From: Acetobacteraceae bacterium
GTDB lineage: Bacteria; Pseudomonadota; Alphaproteobacteria; Acetobacterales; Acetobacteraceae
Direction: 5' to 3'
Length of the DNA stretch: 10,117 bases
Assembly (NCBI GenBank): GCA_003164305.1
Contig: PLSZ01000174.1
Span: forward strand, 1 to 10,117
Below the pieces are notes generated by a model. The model did no database searches. It worked only from the letters and a program-made list of their open reading frames with translations, and was not told the DNA's origin. The translations under genes were made by a program, and so were the position numbers. Position 1 is the stretch's first letter; each line of letters begins with the position of its first letter. Below are positions 1 through 6,884 of the stretch, piece by piece.

Positions 1-23
1 GGGTCGAGCCCGAGCATGACGGG
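1..23. repeat. Palindromic intergenic repeat, truncated by the window edge
   Basis: The bases gggtcgagcccgagcatgac at the left edge match the second half of the complete palindromic repeat at 6812-6840, in the same orientation, with one single-base gap and a few substitutions. The right arm would be cccgagcat (9-17), the loop tcgag (4-8), and the left arm ends with ggg at 1-3. The remainder of the left arm lies outside the window. Short palindromes of this type are dispersed between genes in many alphaproteobacterial genomes. The repeat identity is inferred from only two copies. Confidence 0.5.
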
Positions 24-83
24 GTTACTCATGCGTCATTGTTTTCGCCGTTTGACCCTCGCGGCTTATACCGCACAGTCCCC

Positions 84-178
84 TTCGCGTTTCTTTGCGT
101 TATTCGCGTTCCCCTTTGCTTGCCCGCGGCGATGGACTTTCCACCGAAAGGTTAAACGCGAATAACGCAAAGAACCGC
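84..178. repeat. Long imperfect inverted repeat built from phased TTYGCGTT units
   Basis: Bases 87-110 and 155-178 are reverse complements over 24 positions with one mismatch, separated by a 44-base loop. The loop holds a small hairpin of its own (CTTTC at 137-141 pairing with GAAAG at 146-150). Each arm is itself repetitive. The left arm carries TTCGCGTT at 84-91, TTTGCGTT at 94-101 and TTCGCGTT at 103-110. The right arm carries the complements AACGCGAA at 155-162 and AACGCAAA at 164-171, plus a weaker third unit. The units recur about every 9-10 bases, close to one helical turn. It could be a cruciform or RNA hairpin downstream of the leucine-rich repeat gene, a small non-autonomous mobile palindrome, or a protein-binding array. 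No coding function is supported. Confidence 0.6.
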
Positions 179-220
179 AAAATAGGTTTAAAATGGGGAT
201 CGATGGTCGGGGCGCCGCGT

Positions 221-910
221 TCAGCGCCGGCGGCGTCTTGGGTTCGTGGCGGTGATGATCGCGCATCCGGACAACGTTGCCCGGGGCGCGATATCAGTCA
301 CCCGGGTTCCCCGTAAATCGATTTCACGTAACGACGTCAGGCGGCCCAGAGGAGTGATGTCGGCGACCGGCGTATCGCCGAGGTCGAGAAAGCGCAGGTC
401 TGTCATTCCCTGCAACGGCGACAGGTCGCGCACCCGCGTTCCCGCCAGTTGCAGGCCTTGGAGTTTGGTCAATGGTCGCAATGGCTCGATGTCCGCGATC
501 CGCGTGCCGCCGAGATCGAGCCGCATCAGGTTGACGAGGCCTGACAGCGGCGCAACGTCTTCGATCAACGTTCCGGTCAGGTGACAACTTTCCAGCCGCG
601 TGAGGCCGGCGAGCGGTGACAGATCGCGGACTTCGGTGAACGAAACGATCAGGTTGCGCAACCGTGTCAAACCGGCCAACGGCGTCAGATCGGTGATCCG
701 CGTCAGCCGCAGCCCGAGCGTTTCCAGATTGGTCAGTCCAGCCAGGGGCGTCAGGTCGCTGACCGGCGTTCGTGTCAGGATCAGTTCACGCAGCGACGTC
801 ATGCGGCCGATCTCGCTCAGATCGGTGATCTGGGCGCGTTCCAGCCGGAGTGTGGTTGGTTCGTTCACTTCGCCGCGGCGGGCGCCGTCGATGGCGATCG
901 ATCGGCTCAT
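221..910 (-). CDS. Leucine-rich repeat protein (22-residue repeats, threonine ladder)
   Basis: This 229-residue protein consists almost entirely of nine tandem leucine-rich repeats of exactly 22 residues, with the approximate pattern LxxLxLxxTxVxDLxPLAGL. An Asp recurs at residues 30, 52, 74, 96, 118, 140, 162, 184 and 206, and a Thr at 48 and then every 22 residues to 202. Such repeats form a curved solenoid used for protein binding, as in internalin-like proteins. There is no signal peptide, membrane segment or attached enzymatic domain, so it looks cytosolic and its partner is unknown. It ends in five arginines. The start at 910 is chosen because a strong GGAGGG (917-922) lies six bases upstream; a longer reading from 970 adds 20 residues unlike the repeats. 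It is transcribed away from the importer operon and shares the divergent region with it. Confidence 0.85.
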   Translation of the reverse strand: MSRSIAIDGARRGEVNEPTTLRLERAQITDLSEIGRMTSLRELILTRTPVSDLTPLAGLTNLETLGLRLTRITDLTPLAGLTRLRNLIVSFTEVRDLSPLAGLTRLESCHLTGTLIEDVAPLSGLVNLMRLDLGGTRIADIEPLRPLTKLQGLQLAGTRVRDLSPLQGMTDLRFLDLGDTPVADITPLGRLTSLREIDLRGTRVTDIAPRATLSGCAIITATNPRRRRR

Positions 911-987
911 TCGGTTCCCTCCGGCGCGTTTGGTTGAGTTTATGCCCTCCTGAGGCGGTGGCAATGGCAAATCGCCGCGAGGATTTG

Positions 988-1016
988 GCTATATTTTGAT
1001 CTGTTTCGATAGGCAA
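988..1016 (-). promoter_or_regulatory. Candidate promoter of the leucine-rich repeat gene
   Basis: On the minus strand, TTGCCT (1016-1011) and TATAGC (993-988) are spaced by 17 bases and each matches four of six positions of the sigma-70 consensus. Transcription would start near 981, leaving a leader of about 70 bases before the start at 910. The -35 box overlaps the left arm of the palindrome at 1012-1042, so a protein bound there would block it. The match is weak and it is only a candidate. Confidence 0.3.
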
Positions 1017-1042
1017 TCGACTAATATATAGTCAATATTGCC
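1012..1042. promoter_or_regulatory. Nested palindrome in the divergent region, candidate operator
   Basis: GGCAAT (1012-1017) pairs with ATTGCC (1037-1042), and within them GACTA (1019-1023) pairs with TAGTC (1029-1033) around ATATA. Further ATTGCC-type boxes lie at 1047-1052 (same orientation as the right arm) and at 960-965 (inverted). The position between two divergent genes suits a regulator of the importer operon, the leucine-rich repeat gene, or both. The half-site GACTA resembles the GACCA half-site of the E. coli RutR operator, but the spacer is different (5 rather than 2), so this is only a hint. No convincing forward promoter for the importer operon could be fixed in 1043-1159. Confidence 0.35.
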
Positions 1043-1159
1043 ATTTATTGCCCGATATGATCGCATTAAGAAATTGTGCATTGCAACAATCTGCGCGTAG
1101 AGTATCGATGTTGCCTATTAAACAGGCGTTATCCGCCTTCAACCCCGACTGGAGCCAGG

Positions 1160-2452
1160 ATGACACGCAAATCAGCCCCATGCGAGACGCGTCTCGGACG
1201 CCGCGCCCTGCTCGGCACCGCCGGCGCGGCCGTCGGATCCGGAGCGATCACCGGATTCCCAACCATCTGGGCGCAGAACATCAAGGATGTGGTCCTGCAA
1301 CACGCCGGACCGCCCGTCACCGCGATCCCGGCGATCGCGGACCAGGCCACCAAGGACCTGGGCTTTACCGTCCATATGCAGGCCACGGAAAACGCCGATC
1401 TGCTCAACCGATTCCTGTCGCAATCAAGCTCCATCGACTGCGCGGACGTCAGCGTGGTGTTCATGAAGTATCTCGTGGGCCGCGACATTCTGCAGACCAT
1501 TCCGGTGGCGAAGATCAAAGACTGGGACAAGACGATCCCGATCTTCACCAAGGGCGAGTATCCCGACGGCCGTAAAGCCTCGCGCCAGGGCGTGATGCCG
1601 TTGAACGTGCTGTACACAACCAGCGAGGACGGAAAAAAAGTCAGTGACGGCACACCGACCGATTGGGTGACCGGCATCCCGACGGTGATCAACGGCGACA
1701 CGCTTGGCATCCGCCCCGACCTGGTGGAGCGGCCGGTCACCAGTTGGGCCGACCTGCTCAGCAGCGATTTCAAAGGCAAAGCCGCGCTGCAGGATCAACC
1801 CACCGTCGGCGTCATCGACGTCGCCATGGCCGTCGAGGCGCGTGGCGATATTCATTACGGCGACAAAGGAAACATGACGAAGGAAGAAATCGACAAAACG
1901 ATGAAGATGATGACCGACATTAAAAAGTCCGGTCAGTTCCGCTCGTTCTGGGGATCCTTCGATCAATCGGTCAACCTGATGGCCTCGGGCGAGGTGGTCA
2001 TCCAATCGATGTGGTCGCCCGCCGTCGCCGCGGTTCGCTCCCGCGGCATCGCCTGCACGTTCCAGCCGTTGAAGGAAGGGTATCGTGGCTGGGGCTACAC
2101 CCTTGGCGCGATGAAGCACCTGACTGGCCTGAAGCTGGACTGCTTCCACGAGTACATGAACTGGTACACCAGCGGTTTCCAGGGCGCGTTCATCGCCCGC
2201 GAAGGTTATTACTCCGCGCAGCCCGAGAACACCCGCAAGTTCCTGACGGAAGCGGAATGGGACTACTGGTATGGTGGCAAACCCGCCGCCACCGACATCA
2301 TGAATCCGTTCGGCAAACTCCAGGAAAAAGCCGGCGTCACCCGCGACGGCGGTTCCTTCTGGCAACGACTGGGCAATATCGCCGTGTGGAACTCGGTAAT
2401 GGATGAGGATCGGTATCTGACGCGCAAGTGGAACGAATTCATTACGTCCTGA
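1160..2452 (+). CDS. ABC transporter periplasmic substrate-binding protein, Tat-type signal (PotD-like)
   Basis: This 430-residue protein is the extracellular solute-binding component of the importer encoded downstream. The N-terminus carries a twin-arginine motif (RLGRRALLG, R14-R15), a hydrophobic stretch to about residue 35 and a likely cleavage near IWAQ (36-39), so it is probably exported folded by the Tat system. The mature part has the general layout of group-1 binding proteins of the polyamine/iron type, including SWADLL near the middle and a Trp/Tyr-rich C-terminal half. The start at 1160 is chosen for the GGAG at 1151-1154 and because it places the signal peptide at the N-terminus; an upstream in-frame ATG at 1076 adds non-conserved residues. 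It is first in the operon, 15 bases before rutA. The ligand cannot be read from sequence; linkage to rutA suggests a pyrimidine or related cyclic amide, while the family name would suggest a polyamine. Confidence 0.88.
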   Translation: MTRKSAPCETRLGRRALLGTAGAAVGSGAITGFPTIWAQNIKDVVLQHAGPPVTAIPAIADQATKDLGFTVHMQATENADLLNRFLSQSSSIDCADVSVVFMKYLVGRDILQTIPVAKIKDWDKTIPIFTKGEYPDGRKASRQGVMPLNVLYTTSEDGKKVSDGTPTDWVTGIPTVINGDTLGIRPDLVERPVTSWADLLSSDFKGKAALQDQPTVGVIDVAMAVEARGDIHYGDKGNMTKEEIDKTMKMMTDIKKSGQFRSFWGSFDQSVNLMASGEVVIQSMWSPAVAAVRSRGIACTFQPLKEGYRGWGYTLGAMKHLTGLKLDCFHEYMNWYTSGFQGAFIAREGYYSAQPENTRKFLTEAEWDYWYGGKPAATDIMNPFGKLQEKAGVTRDGGSFWQRLGNIAVWNSVMDEDRYLTRKWNEFITS

Positions 2453-2467
2453 ACCGGAGTTCCAATC

Positions 2468-3550
2468 ATGCAACTCGGCGTTTTCATTCCGATCGGCAAT
2501 AACGGCTGGTTGATCTCCACGACCTCGCCGCAATACAAGCCGAGCTTCGACCTGAACAAAACGATCGTGCAAAAAGCCGAGGGCTTCGGCTTCGATTTCG
2601 CGCTGTCGATGATTAAGCTGCACGGGTTCGGCGGTCCCTCGGGGTTCTGGGATTACAACCTGGAGTCCTTCACCCTGATGGCCGGTTTGGCGTCGGTGAC
2701 CGAACGTATCCAATTGTTCGCCACCTGCGCCGTGCTGACGATGCCACCGCCGTTCACCGCCCGCATGGCGACGACCATCGATTCGATCTCGCATGGACGA
2801 TTCGGGGTCAACATCATCTCCGGCTGGCAGCGGCGCGAATATACCCAGATGGGGATCTGGCCAGGCTCCGAGCACTACAAACGCCGGTACGATTATTGCG
2901 CCGAGTACGTCACGATCATGAAAGAGTTGTGGGACACCGGCCGCTCCGACTTCAAAGGCGATTTCTTCCAGATGGACGATTGCCGTTGCCTGCCGATGCC
3001 GACCGCGAAAATTCCCATCATCTGCGCGGCGCAGAGCGACGCCGGAACGAGATACGCGGCGCGATACGCGGATTACAATTTCTGCGCCAGCTTCGGATAC
3101 AACGCGCCGAAAGCCGTGGAGCCCAGTGTGGCGCGGCTGGTAAAAGCCAACCAGGAAACCGGACGCGATTGCGGCGCGCTGATTTTGACGATGGTCATCG
3201 CCGACGAAACTGATGAGTCCGCCAACGCGAAGTGGGAACACTACAAAGCCGGCACCGACCTTGAAGCTTTGGCGTATCGGGATGCTCAGGCGGAGGACGA
3301 TCCAAGCACGGATATTTATGCGCAGCCGAATCGACGGCGCATCCTCGGCACCAACAAACTGCCGACGAACCAGGGAGTGCTGGTCGGTTCTTACGCGAGC
3401 GTCGCGAAGATGCTGGACGAGCTTTCCACCGTGCCGGGCGTGCGCGGCGTCATGATGACCTTCGACGATTTCGTCATCGGCATGGAGCAGTTCGGCACCC
3501 GCATCATGCCCTTGATGCGTTGCCGCGATACGCTGAAGCAGGCGGCATGA
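2468..3550 (+). CDS. rutA: Pyrimidine monooxygenase RutA (flavin-dependent, luciferase-like)
   Basis: RutA cleaves the uracil or thymine ring between N3 and C4 to a ureidoacrylate, using FMNH2 and O2. The 360 residues align end to end with E. coli RutA as remembered, with shared blocks [13 protein letters not shown] (5-17), FDFALSMIK (42-50), [16 protein letters not shown] (62-74), GRFGVN (110-115), QMGIWPG (127-133), SDFKGDFF (160-167), AQSDAG (188-193), VIADETD (243-249), KWEHYKAG (255-262) and GSYASVA (307-313). T86 and N115 fall at the positions of E. coli Thr105 and Asn134, which line the oxygen pocket. E124, R140-Y141 and S190 match flavin-site positions. A GGAG at 2456-2459 precedes the ATG by eight bases. 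The stop overlaps the next start (ATGA at 3547-3550). No rutB, rutC, rutD, rutE, rutF or rutG is nearby, so the flavin reductase and later steps must come from elsewhere. A related substrate other than uracil remains possible. Confidence 0.92.
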   Translation: MQLGVFIPIGNNGWLISTTSPQYKPSFDLNKTIVQKAEGFGFDFALSMIKLHGFGGPSGFWDYNLESFTLMAGLASVTERIQLFATCAVLTMPPPFTARMATTIDSISHGRFGVNIISGWQRREYTQMGIWPGSEHYKRRYDYCAEYVTIMKELWDTGRSDFKGDFFQMDDCRCLPMPTAKIPIICAAQSDAGTRYAARYADYNFCASFGYNAPKAVEPSVARLVKANQETGRDCGALILTMVIADETDESANAKWEHYKAGTDLEALAYRDAQAEDDPSTDIYAQPNRRRILGTNKLPTNQGVLVGSYASVAKMLDELSTVPGVRGVMMTFDDFVIGMEQFGTRIMPLMRCRDTLKQAA

Positions 3551-4479
3551 GCGGGGAGCACTCGCTTCCGGCCACCTTCCTCCGCTCCAGTCTGTGGCCG
3601 CGCCTGGCCTGGCCGAGGGTCCGTCTTTCGCCAGCGCTGATCTCGTGGTTTCAGGTGGGCCCCTTGGCGCTGGTGCTGACCGCTTTGGTCGCTCTGCCGG
3701 CGTTTCTGTTCCTGGTCGTCAGTTTCTTCGATTACGACCGGACCGGGATTTATCCCGCGTTCATGCTGGATAATTACCACGATCTGCTGACCACGCCGGC
3801 GACGTGGCGCGTCTATGTCAGTTCGATCCGGCTGTCGCTGATCGTTTGGGCGATCACGCTGTTCCTCGGGTTCAACATCGCATGGTTCCTGGTGTTTCAC
3901 GTCCGCAACGCGATGGTGCGGACGGTGTTGTTCCTGCTGTGCGCTGTGCCGTTCTGGACCTCGGGCATCATTCGTACCATCGCCTGGATCCCGTTCCTCG
4001 GACGCAACGGTGCGTTCAATCAGATGCTGATGGCTCTGGGCGTCACACATGAGCCGCTGGAATTCCTGCTGTTCTCCGACTTCGCGGTGATCATCACTTA
4101 CGTGCACTTGTTCACGCTTCTGATGGTTGGTCCGATCGCCAACTCCATGGCGAAGATCGACCCCGCGCTGATCGAGGCCGCGCGCGACGCGGGCGCCAGC
4201 CGGTGGCGAACCATGGCCGACGTGGTGATTCCGTTGTCGAAGACCGGCATCGCGCTTGGCTCGATCCTGGTGTTCACTCAGGTGATGGGCGACTATTTCG
4301 TCGTCCGGCAAATGAGCGGCGGACAAAGCGCCTCCATCGTGTCGATGCTATCGACCGAGATCCAGGCGATGCAATATCCTCCCGCTGCCGCCAACGCGAT
4401 GGTTCTGGTCGTGTTCGTGGCGATCATTGTCGCCGGTATGATGCGGATCGTCGATGTGCGGAAGGAACTGATCAAATGA
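3547..4479 (+). CDS. ABC transporter permease, PotB-type
   Basis: First inner-membrane permease subunit of the importer, 310 residues. Six hydrophobic segments are visible at about 38-60, 94-117, 125-148, 175-198, 234-255 and 283-303. The cytoplasmic EAA loop, which docks onto the ATPase, is at 210-230 ([20 protein letters not shown]). The layout matches the PotB/HisM branch of polyamine-type importers. The ATG at 3547 overlaps the rutA stop codon by ATGA, which fits translational coupling; a reading from 3520 would run into rutA and is less likely. The substrate cannot be deduced from the permease. Confidence 0.9.
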   Translation: MSGEHSLPATFLRSSLWPRLAWPRVRLSPALISWFQVGPLALVLTALVALPAFLFLVVSFFDYDRTGIYPAFMLDNYHDLLTTPATWRVYVSSIRLSLIVWAITLFLGFNIAWFLVFHVRNAMVRTVLFLLCAVPFWTSGIIRTIAWIPFLGRNGAFNQMLMALGVTHEPLEFLLFSDFAVIITYVHLFTLLMVGPIANSMAKIDPALIEAARDAGASRWRTMADVVIPLSKTGIALGSILVFTQVMGDYFVVRQMSGGQSASIVSMLSTEIQAMQYPPAAANAMVLVVFVAIIVAGMMRIVDVRKELIK

Positions 4480-5336
4480 TGGTCGGCGGCCCCAACGTAC
4501 GCCCGATCAGCGACGCCCGCCCGTGGACCTTCTACGCGTTGGGCGGGTTGTTCGCGGCGTATCTGCTGTTCCTCTACGGCCCGATGTTCGTCATCTATGT
4601 GCTGTCGTTTCAGGGTGAGAACGGCGGCGTGACCTTCCCCATGGTCGGCGCCTCCACCACCTGGTTCCGGGAAATCCTCAAGCCTGGCCAGATGGCGAAC
4701 ATTCCAGTGTCGTTCGGACGCTCGATCGGCCTTTCCGCTGTTGTCGCATGCGTTACAGTGGTTTTCGCCGTCGCCGCCGGGCTTGGCTTTCGGCGCAAAT
4801 TCCCCGGCTCCGGCTTCGTCTTTTACATGGCGGTCGCCAGCCTGGTGATGCCCGGATTGTTGGTTGGCTTCGGCATCGGCTTGAGCTTCCAGTTCCTCGG
4901 CCTGCAAACCAGCCTGTTTACCTCCGCGCTTGGCGCGCAACTGACCTGGACATTGCCGTTCGGCCTGTTCGCCATGTTCGCCGTCGTCAACCGCTTCAAC
5001 CGCGCCTGGGAAGAAGCCGCCGCCGACCTGGGCGCCAGCGCGTGGCAGCGGCTGCGTTACGTCACACTGCCGATCCTGCTGCCGGGCATTCTGGGCGTCG
5101 CGATGGGCGCTTTCACCTTGTCCTACGATGAATACGCCCGGACGACGCTGACCATCGGGCCATTGAACACGTTGCCGCTGGAGATCTACGCGCTGATTTC
5201 CTCGGCGACGTCGCCGACGCTGTTCGCGATCGGCACATTGACGACCGCCGCTTCGTTCCTGATCATCACCACGACATTGGTCCTGGTGTTTCGCATGCAA
5301 CGCCGCCGCTCTTTGGCGGGTATGAAGGTTGGCTGA
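4476..5336 (+). CDS. ABC transporter permease, PotC-type
   Basis: Second permease subunit, 286 residues, pairing with the preceding one to form the membrane channel. Hydrophobic segments lie at about 20-44, 80-105, 112-140, 150-172, 200-218 and 252-273. The EAA loop is at 180-203 (EAAADLGASAW followed by VTLPILLPG). The start overlaps the previous stop (ATGA at 4476-4479). GAAGGA at 4461-4466 is well placed as a ribosome binding site; a second ATG follows immediately at 4479, so the protein may begin with one Met rather than two. The frame is open further upstream from 4203, but that extension lies wholly inside the preceding gene and is not protein-like. Confidence 0.9.
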   Translation: MMVGGPNVRPISDARPWTFYALGGLFAAYLLFLYGPMFVIYVLSFQGENGGVTFPMVGASTTWFREILKPGQMANIPVSFGRSIGLSAVVACVTVVFAVAAGLGFRRKFPGSGFVFYMAVASLVMPGLLVGFGIGLSFQFLGLQTSLFTSALGAQLTWTLPFGLFAMFAVVNRFNRAWEEAAADLGASAWQRLRYVTLPILLPGILGVAMGAFTLSYDEYARTTLTIGPLNTLPLEIYALISSATSPTLFAIGTLTTAASFLIITTTLVLVFRMQRRRSLAGMKVG

Positions 5337-5337
5337 C

Positions 5338-6327
5338 ATGGATCCCCGGTTTGACGTCGAACTCATCGCGGTCACCAAACGCTACGGCGGAACCCTGGCG
5401 GTCGATGGGATTTCGTTGCGTATCCCGCACGCGAGTTATTGCTGCCTGCTGGGACCCAGTGGATGCGGGAAGACAACGACGTTGAGGATGATCGCGGGAC
5501 ATGAGGCGATCACCGACGGCGATATTTTAATCGGCGGGCAGAACGTGTCCAATCTGCCGCCGGTCGCCCGCGGCACGGCGATGATGTTCCAAAGCTACGC
5601 GCTGTTCCCGCATTTGAATTGCCTCGACAATGTCGCGTTCAGCCTGAAGATGCGCGGTGTCGCGAAAGCGGAACGGCATCAACGGGCGCGCGAGTTCCTG
5701 AAATTGGTGCACATGGCCGATTACGCGATGCGGTTGCCGGCGCAATTGTCGGGAGGTCAGCAGCAGCGCGTGGCTCTGGCGCGGGCGCTGATCACGCATC
5801 CGAAAGTGCTGTTGCTGGATGAGCCATTATCCGCGCTCGATCCGTTCCTGCGCATTAAAGTCCGCGAGGAACTGAAACGACTGCAACGGGAACTTGAGAT
5901 CACCTTTATCCACGTCACGCACAGCCAGGATGAGGCGATGGCGATGGCCGATCTGATGGTGGTGATGGAAGACGGCCTGATCCGCCAGGCCGGTGCGCCG
6001 CGAGAAGTCTTCGAACGTCCCGTCAACCCCTTCATCGCCCGCTTCATCGGTGGTCACAACGTGCTGCCTGGACCAGGTGGACCGATCGCCATCCGGGCGG
6101 ATCGTTGCAGACTGGGATCGGTGGGCGATGGCCCGCACGTGTCCGGCCGCGTCTCCGTCGTCGAGTATCAGGGCACGATGGTGCGTGTCGCCGTTACCAC
6201 CGATCCGGGCGACGAAGTGTCAGCGCTGGTGCCCGACGAACTATTCCATCGCCAGCCGGTGCACCCTGGCGACGCCGCGACCCTCGTGTGGTCCGAGCAG
6301 GACGTGCATCGGATGGCACACGCCTGA
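5338..6327 (+). CDS. ABC transporter ATP-binding protein, PotA-type
   Basis: Cytoplasmic ATPase that powers the importer, 329 residues. The motifs are intact: Walker A GPSGCGKT (39-46), Q-loop Q85, signature LSGGQ (137-141), Walker B LLLDEP (158-163), D-loop SALD (165-168) and the switch histidine H195. Residues from about 240 to 320 form a short TOBE-like regulatory domain, typical of the polyamine/iron/sugar importer ATPases. The ATG at 5338 begins one base after the previous stop, with GAAGG at 5324-5328. A TTG at 5329 in the same frame would add three residues and is less likely. It is the last clear member of the importer operon. Confidence 0.92.
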   Translation: MDPRFDVELIAVTKRYGGTLAVDGISLRIPHASYCCLLGPSGCGKTTTLRMIAGHEAITDGDILIGGQNVSNLPPVARGTAMMFQSYALFPHLNCLDNVAFSLKMRGVAKAERHQRAREFLKLVHMADYAMRLPAQLSGGQQQRVALARALITHPKVLLLDEPLSALDPFLRIKVREELKRLQRELEITFIHVTHSQDEAMAMADLMVVMEDGLIRQAGAPREVFERPVNPFIARFIGGHNVLPGPGGPIAIRADRCRLGSVGDGPHVSGRVSVVEYQGTMVRVAVTTDPGDEVSALVPDELFHRQPVHPGDAATLVWSEQDVHRMAHA

Positions 6328-6364
6328 AACCCGGCTATGATCCATTCGTGGGAGGTTCACGCGA

Positions 6365-6700
6365 ATGGAAGACGTCATCCCAGAGGTTCTCGAACTGGAG
6401 CGCGTCGCCGAGTGGCGGTTGCGCAAGGTCGATGCCAGACCCTCCGATGAGCAAAGTGCCAAAGCCGCGCGGCAACTTCAAAAGCTGGCGGACGATTTAA
6501 GAACCGCGCCGAACGCGAAGCTGCTGGAGGAATATCGTTGCGTTTGCAACTGGCTCAGCGAGTCCGACGGAATCTCCGACTTCGTGCCGCGGGCTGACGA
6601 TTACCGGGAGATGATCGCGTTTGGCGAGTGGGCGGAAACCGGCGACGATTATTTGCGCGCGCTGATTGGTCTGGCTCAGGAAACCTTCGGGATGGGTTAA
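6365..6700 (+). CDS. Small hypothetical protein, acidic and helical
   Basis: I do not recognise this 111-residue protein. It is rich in Glu, Asp, Arg, Leu and Ala, has no signal peptide, membrane segment or metal motif, and looks alpha-helical. A tryptophan-containing C-terminal half (CNWLSESDG, then FGEWAETGDDYLRALI) could be a small packed domain. Coding is supported by GGGAGG (6350-6355) nine bases before the ATG and by the absence of a better reading on the opposite strand. It starts 37 bases after the importer ATPase, so it may be the last gene of that operon. A TATGAT at 6336-6341 sits too close to the ribosome binding site to be an obvious independent promoter. Confidence 0.6.
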   Translation: MEDVIPEVLELERVAEWRLRKVDARPSDEQSAKAARQLQKLADDLRTAPNAKLLEEYRCVCNWLSESDGISDFVPRADDYREMIAFGEWAETGDDYLRALIGLAQETFGMG

Positions 6701-6717
6701 CGCCCGCCGGCGTTAGC
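6696..6717 (+). terminator. Hairpin at the stop codon, candidate terminator
   Basis: TAACGCC (6698-6704) pairs perfectly with GGCGTTA (6709-6715) around a four-base CGCC loop, and a wobble plus a G-C pair extend it to 6696-6717. The stop codon of the preceding gene is the first base triplet of the stem. No run of T follows, so it may act as a transcript-end stabiliser rather than as a classic intrinsic terminator. Confidence 0.45.
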
Positions 6718-6811
6718 GAAGGATTCCGTATCGTCTTCCTCCGGCTCGACCCGAGGATCGCCCTGCACAGAACTCGTGCTCCATGAGAAAGCATCGGGCC
6801 GGCATCACGCG

Positions 6812-6840
6812 ATGCCAGGGTCAGGGCCCTGGCATGACGG
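6812..6840. repeat. Palindromic intergenic repeat, complete copy
   Basis: ATGCCAGGG (6812-6820) pairs perfectly with CCCTGGCAT (6827-6835) around a six-base loop, followed by GACGG. It lies between two convergent genes and matches the truncated copy at 1-23 in sequence and orientation. The reverse complement begins CCGTCATGCCAGGG, the style of dispersed palindromes found between alphaproteobacterial genes. It might also help end transcription from either side. The remaining gap (6718-6884) shows no gene or further clear signal. Confidence 0.6.
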
Positions 6841-6884
6841 ATGGGTGGCCGCACGTCACTCCTTCGGACCGGCGGTGTAAGGCG

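Noticed and set aside
84..178. The phased repeat as a CRISPR array or replication origin
   Set aside because: There are no regularly spaced unique spacers, no cas gene, and no DnaA-box (TTATCCACA) matches.
1019..1033. GACTA/TAGTC as a true RutR operator
   Set aside because: The RutR consensus has GACCA and TGGTC separated by two bases; here a base differs in each half and the spacer is five, so it cannot be called RutR with confidence.
1076..1159. Upstream ATG of the binding protein
   Set aside because: It would bury the twin-arginine motif 28 residues further inside the protein and lacks a ribosome binding site, while the ATG at 1160 has both in good order.
1424..3241. Long open frame of about 605 residues on the minus strand
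   Set aside because: It lies wholly antisense to the binding-protein and rutA genes, is rich in His, Arg and Gly with no recognisable motif, and is explained by the codon bias of the real genes.
4203..4475. N-terminal extension of the second permease
   Set aside because: The upstream residues are a frame-shifted reading of the first permease and contain no membrane segment; the ATGA overlap at 4476 fits better.
3391..5378. Minus-strand open frames (3391-4326 and 4293-5378)
   Set aside because: They are antisense to two clear permease genes, have Gln/Arg-rich compositions and no motifs, and lack ribosome binding sites.
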